Positions 55,481-64,000 of a DNA stretch of 64,000 bases are shown here, piece by piece. Source of the stretch: Magicicada septendecula. Taxonomy: Eukaryota; Arthropoda; Insecta; Hemiptera; Cicadidae. The stretch spans positions 280,643,158 through 280,707,157 of the forward strand of contig CM068373.1 of the NCBI GenBank assembly GCA_034769895.1, in the 5' to 3' direction. Each line of letters opens with the position of its first letter. The stretch's first letter is position 1. A model generated the notes under the pieces. It was not told where the DNA came from, made no database searches, and worked only from the letters and a program-made list of their open reading frames with translations. The position numbers and the translations under genes are program-made.

Positions 55481-56818
55481 TGGACCAGGGGGTTATTGAA
55501 CCTTCCACGTCGGCCTATGACAGTCCAGCATTCTTGGTGCCTAAACCGGGAGGGAAGCATAGGCTGGTTATTGATTACCGGAAATTAAACCAAAATATAG
55601 AAGTTGAGTCGGTGCCCCTCCCGGACCTGCATTCGGCCTTTGACTGGTTTTCGCAGGCCCGATATTTCACCATTTTTGACCTTAATTCGGCTTACCACCA
55701 GATTCCCTTACACAGGGATTCTCGGCCGTACACAGCCTTTTGCGTACCGTGGAACCTGTACCAATATAAGAGAGTCCCCATGGGACTGGCGGTTGATGCT
55801 CAGACGTTAACACGTCTACTAGACTCTGTGTTCCACGATGTTAAATTCCAGTACGTGTTCAATTATCTGGATGATCTCCTCATTTACAGCTCCACTTTAG
55901 AGGAACACATGAACCATCTCCGAGAGGTGTTGTGTCCCTTGAGGTGCGCGGGGCTTACGGTAAACCCCGACAAGGTCAGGAGGAAATTTCTTTCCTCGGT
56001 CACCTTGTGTCTCATAAAGGGGTCACGGTAGACCCAGAGAGGACTCAGGCAATTCGGGATTTTCCTCCTCCTCGGGACGCTAAAGGGGTGGCCCGCTTCG
56101 TGGGCATGGTAAATTTTTATCGGCGGTTCATCCCAGGGGCTGCCGAGATTGCGGCTCCCCTAAATTCCTTAAGAAAGAAAGGTGCCAAATTTGTGTGGGG
56201 CGACGAGCAACAGCGTGCCTTTGAGGCCCTGAAGGAGTCCATTCTGTCGCCGCCCGTGCTTCGGATGCCTGACTTCACCAATCTGACGCCAGCTCTGTGG
56301 CGATCGGGGCAGTGCTCTCGCAGGAGGTGGATGGTGCTCGGCAGCCAGTTGCCTTTGTATCTAGGACCCTCACCGACACTGAAAAGAAATCCTCGGTGTA
56401 CGAGTTGGAGTGTTTGGCGGTAGTCTTCGCCCTGGACAAATGTAGGAGGTATTTGGAACATGCTGAGTTCCTATTAGAGACCGACAATCAGGCTCTCTCT
56501 TGGGTTCTGGCGCACCCCCATCAACTGGGTAAACTTGGCCGCTGGGTGGTCAAAATTTCATCTTTTAAGTTTAGGGCACATCATATACGAGGGACCCAAA
56601 ATGTTGTTGCCGATGCGCTGTCCCGTATGTATCATCTACCCAGTGAGGAGCCAATAAATGAACCCTGCGCCTTACTCTTGGAGTTTCCCCTCGCCTTTAC
56701 TGAGGTTATCCCTCATCAGCTTGATGATGAGGTGTTGGGTCCGATTATCGATAAAATTAAATCAGGCGAGATGAAGGCTCCCTATCATGAAGGGCGTCCT
56801 CTGCTGCAAGGAACGTAG
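55480..56818 (+). pseudogene. pol: Inner gypsy reverse transcriptase and RNase H, three frames
   Basis: Frame 1 (55480-55975): SAYDSPAFLVPKPGGKHRLV, FTIFDLNSAYHQI, catalytic FNYLDDLLIYS. Frame 2 (55975-56280): EEISFLGHLVSHKGV, the thumb and connection (ARFVGMVNFYRRFIPGAAEI). Frame 3 (56280-56816): RNase H starting SDASSVAIGAVLSQ, then YELECLAVVFAL, LETDNQALSWVL and VVADALSR. All catalytic residues remain, separated by single indels at about 55975 and 56280. Confidence 0.85.
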
Positions 56819-57909
56819 AGGACGGGTTCCTAAGATAGTGCTGCCGAGCAAGCTGGTACCCATGGTCTTCCAGTATTATCATGATTCCCCGGTAGGGGGC
56901 CATTTGGGTGTTTCAAAGACCATCGCCGCGATCAGAAAGAACTTCATCTGGAAAGGCATGGACCGGGACATCGCCACCCGGGTGAAGTGCTGTCATCTCT
57001 GCAGTCTGAGCAAGCCCGCTCAGAACACCAAGTTGGGGTTGCTGTCTTCTGAGGTGGCTGGCAGACCGATGGAGAAGGTTTTCATCGACTACGTGGGTCC
57101 CTTCCCACGTAGCAAGGCCGGGAATTCGTTCCTCCTTGTTTGTGTGGACGCTTTCTCTAAGTATGTCTGGCTACTTCCCTTGCGTCAGGCTAGTGCTGCC
57201 ACTACCATCATAGCCCTTCAGACCAGCATCTTTCAGCATTTCGGGCTTCCCTCCATCATTGTCTCAGACAATGGCCCCCAATTCATCTCGAGGCAGTTCC
57301 GGAACATGTGTTTCAGGCACGGCATTCGGCATGTAACCACTTCCCCTTATCACCCGCAACCTTCCCCCGCTGAGCGATTCAATCGCAACCTTAGATCCGC
57401 TCTCATCGCCTACCACGCGGAACAGCAGAACACGTGGGACCAGAATCTTCAGTGGTTACAAATGGCTTTTAATTCTTCTCTTCATGAAAGCCATAGAGCC
57501 GTGCCTTTTGAGGTCATGTTTGGTTTCTCCCCCGCTCATCCCCTTAGCAATTTGTGGTGATTGGAGGATCTTCTCCCGGATTCGCCGAACGGGGGGGGTC
57601 TCTAACAGGTGGAAAGAGGTGAGGAGAGCCCTGCTCCGATCGCACGAGCGCGTGCGGCGTCGTTATAACGCGGGGAGAGTCCCCAACCCTTTCAAGGTGG
57701 ACCAGTTAGTATATTGTAGGAGCCACCCGCTCAGCTCTAAGGTACAGGGTCGCGCCGCCAAGCTTTGCTATAGATGGTTGGGACCCTTCCGGATTTCCGA
57801 GTTTGTCTCGCCTGTTACTGCCAGCCTGGTGGGTCTGGAGGATGGGATGAAGGTGAGGGTGGCCCATGTGTCACATTTGAAGGCGTGTGCTCAGGTGGAG
57901 CTTCATTGA
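56787..57909 (+). pseudogene. pol: Inner gypsy integrase
   Basis: Zinc-binding HHCC (YYHDSPVGGHLG ... KCCHLCSLSK); catalytic D in VFIDYVGPFP, D in IIVSDNGPQF, E in SPAERFNRNL. The frame hits TGA at 57558-57560 (probably Trp), and a further shift near 57597 leads to SNRWKEVRRALLRSHERV and the GPF-type C-terminal domain (YRWLGPFRISEFV). It ends at 57909. It enters by a frameshift near 56816. Confidence 0.85.
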
Positions 57910-58311
57910 GTGAAGGATTGGTATTGTTTACCCCAGTTAGGTTAATTAGGGTCCTCGGGTTTGGTTTTCGGGGGGCTTCTCTGGAGGAATTGGGTTTTAA
58001 TGTTTTACTTTTTAGTGTTTTATTGTTTTAGGTGGGGTTAATTGGGGTTTTAATGTTTTATCGGTATTTTAGCTCCTTTCCTTTCCTTTCTTCTTTCTAT
58101 TGCTTTAGGTCGCGACCGCTCACACTCCCCGTATCTTCTACACTTACACACACCCAGCTACACACCCACACACACCTTGTCCTTCCCTCTGGTGTCCTTT
58201 CGTTTTCAACTTTCGCCGGATTTTATCTTTTTATTGGTTTTTAGTTAGTCCCCGCTTTTCCTCCAGTGGTGGCAGTCCCAGTGTCGTCCAACCCGTTGGA
58301 CTCCTTTTGTT
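57910..58311 (+). other. 3' non-coding region of inner gypsy element
   Basis: T/G-rich DNA with 'ttttaatgttttactttt' repeats and a (CACA) segment near 58145. No ORF of note. Confidence 0.6.
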
Positions 58312-58318
58312 GTGGGGG
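58312..58318 (+). other. Polypurine tract of inner gypsy element
   Basis: Short tract GTGGGGG immediately before TGTGCC of the LTR. Confidence 0.7.
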
Positions 58319-60473
58319 TGTGCCATAACTATGACAGTTGTTACGGCAACACACGAATTTGTTTAAGTCGAATCTTAGCAATAGATGCTTTCATTTGGGC
58401 CGTGGGGGTGTAGTGGCGTGATATTGGACGCTCACGCTATCTATGAGAGACTTTGGACAACTTGACTTTTCTGTCCCGCGGCGTGGAGCGGTGTTTGTCG
58501 TTGAGAGGACGGGAGGCGTGTTGTAGACTCGGTGGGTTGTCAGCTGTGCATGCTGCGAGCTGTTTTTCCAGGTCAGCGTCTGGAAAAGTATGTTGTTTCA
58601 TTTTTAATGCCGGTTTTTTTTTTAATTGATTATGGAAGGCTAAGTAAAAAGTGTGCCAAGGGGTCTGTGGCCTGGCAACTGTGAACCTGTGGTGAGACCA
58701 AGATGTAATATGTAAGTAGATTGAGGAACTCAGACTGAGCATGTGCTAGTGCAAAATCGGACAGGTATGCAAAAATGAAAATTATTAAATTTTTCCTAGG
58801 AGGTGCTTTTGCACTACTTGAGTTTCGGGTCAAGTGAGGGCCTGGCTAGTTCTTAACACAAAAAAAAAAAAAACTGCTTTAATTCTGGAAGTGTTTTTTA
58901 CTTTACTGAATACCTGGAACGCTCAGGCTTTCTTAGTTATTGCAAATTCATATATCTTTCAAATGGTGAGGTCAGCTTCTCATGCTGCTAGTAGTGACAG
59001 TAATATCTTATGTGCAAAACCTTTTTTTTATTATAAAAAAAAAAAAAAAAAAATTAAGAAAATGTGTTAGGATTCGGCCTGTGTGCCCATGTGCCTAGTG
59101 AAGCCTGAAATCTAGCTCGAGTTCCTTAATTTCTCTCGGTATTATTCAGTGTTGTTCATATAAATGTCTTGTGTTTGAATTGTGAAAAGCATGTAATGTC
59201 CAGTATACATTTTGTCTATAATCTGTGTTGAACTTATATTGTGTCTGCCTTTTATTGGAACGTATAAATTTGTTTATGAAAAGAGCTGCAGATCACATAC
59301 AATTGCCATAATATGTACTAGAACTGTAATTCAGAAGTATTCATCATGTTAATAGAAATGACTGAACTCTTGTACAAGATGAAATTTCCACTTTGGGATT
59401 TAGTATTTATTTTAATTCTCTATCAATGTACAGTCACTGTTAAAATTCTTTTGTATATGTATATACTCATAATTCTAATAGAACTTAATAACGTTGGTTC
59501 AGTTTCAAACATGTTGAATGACTATATTTAATCGTTGAGTGATGAGTATGTATAAATAGTGTTATGCATCTAGTCCTTCGTATACACATGGGTGTATGCG
59601 CAAAACATCTTTACATTTTTGAGAGATATATACCTGGTTATTTGATATTCTTTTAATAATGGTGTGCACTCTGAAATCAGCAAGCCACTTGTGAATTCCA
59701 CACGAAGTACATAATTACCTACCTTCTGTTTACATTATACTTTACTAATTATATGATTCTCCTTCCTAGCTTTTGATTGAGATTTCAGAGGGCGCATGTT
59801 GTTGTGTAATATAATTGTTTAAATTGTTGTGCCTGTAATAATTGTTGTAGGGTAAAATTGTTCGTTAAATGGTTTATAAAATTGTTTATATTATTAAAAT
59901 TGTTTATAGTACAACCAGAGGGGGACTGTAAAAGAAAAAAAAAAGAGACTCATTGTTATTAAATGTATTAGATTTCGCAAACCTCTGGATTTATTCTTTT
60001 TAATTATTAATGTTAATATAATTATTTCCAAATATGAAAATTCTGTTTGGTGAAGGTCAAAAATGTACTGTCGAGGCTTGTTGCATGTCATGGTTCTTTT
60101 GAATACCATGTAATATATTTTAAATATTGTACATATTTTATATATTGCTAATAGAATACTTTCACAGTCTGGATACTATGAAAACACTCATTGTAAAAAA
60201 AAAAAGAAATTTTTAGACAACCAATTAATTTGTTCTTTGCGGAATTTGAAAATTGAGGTCACCTCATTAGTCCAATTGCCTAATGGTTCCCCAGCATGTG
60301 GCCATTCTTCCACTAGGAGGCCTCTCCTGGTTCAAGTGAACAAGTGAGCCGGTCATCCAGGTAAGCTGTAGATTTTATTTATATATTTTTTTTAAGGAAG
60401 TCAAACTTGTAAAATGTGTTAAATTTGGGAAGTTGAAAATTGTGTTGTGATGTCTTTGGTGATGAGCGGCTCA
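58319..60473 (+). repeat. 3' LTR of inner gypsy element
   Basis: 2,155 bp. Ends match the 5' LTR (TGTGCC...GGCTCA). Small frames repeated in both LTRs are not genes. Confidence 0.9.
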
Positions 60474-60477
60474 TAGG

Positions 60478-61965
60478 GAACACTTCTTCGGGCTCAGCTT
60501 CAGTTGTGCACCGTGAATTCTAGTTAGAACTTCCTTAAGATTTTCCAAATGATCTTCGAAAGTCTTCCCGATCACTATGACATCGTCTAAGTAAACAAGG
60601 CAAGTTTTCCACGTCATGGCCTCGGAGTATCAGGTCCATCAATCTCTCAAATGTTGCCGGTGCATTACAGAGTCCAAATGGCATGACGTTAAATTGGAAT
60701 AAGCCACTTGGGGTCGAGAAAGCGGTCTTTTCCTTGTCTTCTTGATGAAGACCCACTTGCCAATATCCACTCTTCAGGTCCAACGTGGAAAACCACTGTG
60801 CTCCGGACAACGTGTCGAGCGTATCGTCAACGCGAGGTAATGGATTGCAGTCTTTCTTTGTAACGTCATTTAACCTCCGGTAGTCTACGCAGAAACGCAA
60901 TCCACCACCCTTCTTCGCTACCAGCACTACAGGGGAAGACCAAGCACTTGACGAAGGTTCGAGTACTCCCTCTGTCAACATGTCCTGTACTAACCGAGAC
61001 ATCTCCTCTTGTTTAGATAATGGAGGCCTTCGAGGAGGTTGGCGTATCGGTGTTGTGTCCCCGGTATTGATGCGATGTTGCACAAGAGAGGTTCTTCCCA
61101 GTGACTGTCCCCGAACTGCAAAACAATCTTTGAATTTGTGTAAAAACTGTCCGAGTTCTTTTACCTCACCACTTGAGAGGTCGTTAGAAGATCTGTTCAA
61201 TAATTCTTGCAGTTCCTCTGGTAATTTAGAAGTATCCGAAGAACTGGGTCTTCGTTGCGTTATTCCGGCTACCCAGGCCACAGGAGTCAATTTGCCTAGG
61301 AGCGTATTGCTTTGTAAAGTGATAGCTTGATCCAAAATATTCGCCACTCTAATAGGTACATTTCCGGTTTCGTCAGGTTTTACTAAACTTCTGGCAATTA
61401 GTATGCCCGGTGTGCTGACTACCTGGGGTTCGAATATAGAGCACTGATTGCCCCTAGTATCTACCGCAGTTCTAACCATGATGATCTTTTCGGAGTTTGG
61501 CGGAACAGTTACGGCCACTTGGTTTATGACGTCCATCGATTTTTCTGCTGTCGTCATTGTTGATAGCATTACCTCTTCGCCTCCGATTCTCAAGACATTG
61601 TTTTTGAAGTCGACTATAAATCCGTATGCGTTCATAATGTCCACACCAAGAATTGCTTCATCCACAATGTCTGCAACAAGTACTTGATGATTAAACTCAA
61701 GTCTACCGAGGCGTAGGTGTATCTCCACTTTTCCATACACTTTTACAGGCCGTCCAGTAGCTGTTCGCAAGCTGCAAGAGCACCAGATTGGCTTGAGATC
61801 TTTCACCACGTCGGGGCGCACAATAGAAACTGTTGCGCCTGTGTCAACTGTAATCGAGGTTGGCCTTTCTTGAACAAATCCGGTAACTACCAAGCTCCCG
61901 CTGGTTTTCTGAAGTGTAGAAATTGCGTATTCTCTAGGGGCTTCGTTCCTCCAGTTAGTCAGCAC
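60478..61965 (-). pseudogene. pol: Outer gypsy pol: protease and RT part
   Basis: A minus-strand frame from about 61965. Protease ITVDTGATVSIV and DEAILGVDIM; then RT motifs SSSAWSSPVVLVAKKGG, LRFCVDYRRLN, WFSTLDLKSGYWQVGL and MPFGLCNAPATFERLM. One extra G at about 60618 shifts the frame just before the catalytic box, which follows in the next frame as CLVYLDDVIVIGKTFEDH, KLSPKKCSL. The inner element then interrupts. The gag frame ends just before (61983), so pol is read in a separate frame. Confidence 0.88.
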
Positions 61966-61982
61966 ACGCCCCGTTGTACCGA

Positions 61983-63295
61983 CTATTGCTCGTTTCCCTG
62001 CTGCTGAATTCTAACCCGACAATCTCGTTGTAGATGTCCAGGTTTCCCACATCGATAACACTTCGGTCTTCCATCCTTTCTTATCTTATTCTTTGGCGCC
62101 GACCGTCGAGTCTCTGTTCCTTGTTCTTCTTCCTCATCGTCTGTGCCGTCGCGATCTTTTAGCGCGCGTACTTTATGACTTGTCCAACCAGACGCTGATT
62201 TGGCGGCCTCAAATTGCAAAGCATGTACCAGGGCGTCCGCACTGTTCTGGTGTCTTGCCATTCGTAACACTTGCTGTAGTTCGTTATCTCGGACACCGGC
62301 AGTAAATGTCTGCATCGCAAAACGCGTTCGAAAATCTTCTGGCGCTTCAGGATAGGCCAGTCTAATTAGTCTGTCGATACTTGCTTCAAACTCTTGAAGA
62401 CTCTCCCCGGAATGCTGTCGCCTTGCTCTCAACTGGGTGCAGTACACATCTCCCAAATGTTTATCACCATACCGTAATTCCAGAGCTTTTATCAACTCGG
62501 CATAGGTGTTCTGGCTGTCAGGTGGCACTTTCTGTAGTAGTTCTGCCGCGGGTCCTTTTAATGAGAGAACGAGTGAAACAGCCTTGTCTTTCTCTGTCCA
62601 ATTATTTGCGCATGCAGCAGCTTCAAATTGGCGGAGGTACGTTGCCCAGTGACTGCTTCCGTCAAAGGTTGGAGCTTTGACATGAACTGTCCCTACTGCA
62701 GGCAAAGTGACTTTCTCTATTAACTTATTTTCTGTGTCTTTTTCTGTCTTTATCACTGGTACAGTCTGTTCAGAAATTTGTTTTGGTTGAATCTTCATGC
62801 ACTGTTCGACTTCACTTTTAATTTGTTCTCTTATGTTTGCCATTGAGTTTTCTACTGCAGATATTTTATTTGAAACAGATTCTTCTATAACAGATATTTT
62901 TGTAGACATCGATTCTTCAACAGTCAAGACAGATTTTTCTACTTCAGCTATTTTTAATGTCATTGATTCTTGTACCTCCGATATTTTAGTAACTTGTTTA
63001 TTAAGCTCACCTCATAGGATACCCAATTCTGCGGTACTGTGTTCTTGCAACTGTTTCTGCATAACTTCAAAGAGAGCTTCCGTTTTATCTGCTTCTTGCT
63101 TACGTATTTCATCCTGCCGTTTTTCTGCTTCTTCTCTTTCTTGTCTTCGTTCTTCTTTTTGTCTTTCTTCTGTTTCTAGCATTAGTGCTTCTGACGTTCC
63201 TCAGCTTCTTCTCTTTCTTGTATTCGTTCTTCTTTTTGTCGTTTTTCTGCTTCTTCTTGTGTCTGCCGCAGCAGTGTTTGTAAAGCTTCCATCAT
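61983..63295 (-). pseudogene. gag: Outer gypsy gag
   Basis: The start is ATG 63295 (MMEALQTLLRQTQ). A Glu/Arg/Gln-rich coiled coil is broken by a 1-bp shift near 63195. A TGA at 63014-63012 (probably an Arg codon, C to T) interrupts again. From 62963 a clean frame runs on: helical repeats (KISVIEESVSNKISAVE), capsid-type region (APTFDGSSHWATYLRQFEAA, LELRYGDKHLGDVY, GESLQEFEASIDRLI), and zinc knuckle CYRCGKPGHLQRDC near the C-terminus. It ends at 61983. Confidence 0.85.
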
Positions 63296-63380
63296 CTGAC
63301 TGGGATCCGTGTTTACTGATTAATTACGAATCACACTCGTCTTGTACAAAGCGTCCACTGTTTCCACTGTTAACTGTTCT

Positions 63381-63398
63381 ATCCCACTTCTGACACCA
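63381..63398 (-). other. Primer-binding site of outer gypsy element
   Basis: The plus strand atcccacttctgacacca equals the 3' end of a leucine tRNA with CCA; on the minus strand TGGTGTCAGAAGTGGGAT starts one base after the LTR. Confidence 0.85.
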
Positions 63399-63399
63399 C

Positions 63400-63974
63400 T
63401 GTTACGACGGTCTACTCGATCGTCGTAGGTACAGTGGAAACAAAATAAGTACAAGACACCAATTAAGTCACTAATCACACCTTTAATTGTTACAGTAAAA
63501 CAGTTCGTAATTAACAACACAGTCTCTACAACAAATCAAATGAAAATTGTACACACGCAATAAAATGTCCACAAATATTAAAACTCAATTGTATTACAAT
63601 TATACCGTCCGAATATAAAACGCAACACTTCACTACTAACTACTTGCACGTACACAGTAATAACCCGAACCGCTCTGTAAATATATCGCACTCATACTCT
63701 CGAACCGCACTATCCAAAATCTCGCATGGAACTGAAAACTAAGGCCGCTACCCGATGTATTTATAGTCACGCTCACACACTAGAAGCTTCCAAACTGCGT
63801 CTTATCTCTCGTGAACTACGTAATTACTACGGCCTTGACACAGTCCGAGCGAAGCCCGGCACAGTCGAGAAGATTCTCGCAAAATGCGTCTAGTAGCACG
63901 TACACCACATGCTTACGTCGAGATCCTTCTGGCATATTCGATAAACGCGTAGATTGTTCTGTGCTGTCGTAGCA
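63400..63974 (-). repeat. 5' LTR of outer gypsy element
   Basis: 575 bp. It differs from its mate mainly by loss of 8 bp (cgcccaag-type unit near 63850). Confidence 0.92.
63758..63765 (-). promoter_or_regulatory. TATA box of outer gypsy 5' LTR
   Basis: TATAAATA on the minus strand inside the 5' LTR, about 360 bp upstream of the LTR's inner edge. This is the likely promoter. Confidence 0.6.
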
Positions 63975-64000
63975 ATATTCTTCTAACTTTTAGCGCGTCT

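Larger units (their letters stand above)
50813..60473 (+). mobile_element. Inner Ty3/gypsy element with 2.2 kb LTRs
   Basis: 9,661 bp, inserted antiparallel into the RT of the outer element. Duplication TAGG at 50809-50812 and 60474-60477; removing one copy restores the outer reading frame around the junction. It has two long LTRs, an initiator-Met-like primer site, gag, protease, RT, RNase H, integrase and a polypurine tract. Long LTRs recall the Osvaldo/Ulysses lineage of insect gypsy elements; that placement is an inference. Confidence 0.9.
48121..63974 (-). mobile_element. Outer Ty3/gypsy element, interrupted
   Basis: LTRs at both ends, a 4-bp duplication ATAT (48117-48120, 63975-63978), leucine-tRNA primer site, gag, protease, RT, RNase H, integrase and polypurine tract, all on the minus strand. 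Without the insertion it is about 6.2 kb. LTRs differ by an 8-bp indel and few substitutions, so it is young, yet gag and pol carry a stop and several 1-bp shifts. The inner element splits RT between 50812 and 60478. The motif set is typical of the insect gypsy clades often annotated as 'transposon 412-like'; the clade is not certain. Confidence 0.9.

Noticed and set aside
63381-63398. A leucine tRNA gene fragment
   Set aside because: Only the 18 bases complementary to the tRNA 3' end including CCA; it is the primer site of the outer gypsy element.

Overview
The window is AT-rich eukaryotic nuclear DNA dominated by transposable elements. An intron-split C2H2 zinc-finger gene, Ty3/gypsy, Penelope-like, piggyBac-like and pogo/Tigger elements and several non-LTR (LINE) remnants together suggest an arthropod, most likely an insect with a large repeat-rich genome. 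The species is inferred from repeat style only. The one credible host gene is the zinc-finger gene (exons 20856-20969 and 23542-24975, + strand).

Layout. 1-7915: three nested minus-strand copies of an unusual LTR element family. Copy 1 sits in copy 2, which sits in copy 3. Copy 3 is also broken by a Penelope-like fragment that keeps a hammerhead ribozyme motif. 7916-13217: gene-free AT-rich DNA. 13218-14943: two pogo/Tigger derivatives. 14945-20830: a graveyard of LINE fragments on both strands, with a TTAA-flanked MITE and simple repeats. 20856-25490: the zinc-finger gene, with two TTAA MITEs in its intron. 25600-34060: a piggyBac-like transposase relic split by a TTAA MITE, which is split in turn by a nearly intact LTR element (26806-33589). 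34085-36860: a LINE relic split by a 2 kb terminal-inverted-repeat element. 37350-37922: a Tigger end. 38118-44748: a second nearly complete LTR element of the same family, + strand. 45694-46915: a solo LTR of the family. 48121-63974: a Ty3/gypsy element on the minus strand whose reverse transcriptase is split by a second, long-LTR Ty3/gypsy element on the plus strand (50813-60473).

The most unusual content is the family called here 'DDGG elements'. Five copies carry one main reading frame of about 340-455 codons. It has an N-terminal motif like SGIQLTP, a coiled-coil middle, and a conserved C-terminus ending (R/K)(L/M)(I/L)(F/Y)(D/N)DGG followed by stop. I recognise no protease, reverse transcriptase, RNase H or integrase in the two copies whose LTR pairs are complete. 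Those two copies (26806-33589 and 38118-44748) have very similar LTR pairs, so the family moved recently. They also share a 3' block before the polypurine tract: two sequence motifs, protein-like similarity, and a stem-loop with a compensatory base-pair change. LTRs that differ internally begin with a common consensus. The elements therefore look like mobilised LTR elements that depend on enzymes supplied from elsewhere while keeping their own conserved protein of unknown function.

The gypsy pair supplies standard gag-pol enzymes, but every long frame is broken by small indels or stops. I found no tRNA or rRNA genes and no CRISPR array. All homology statements come from reading motifs by eye.
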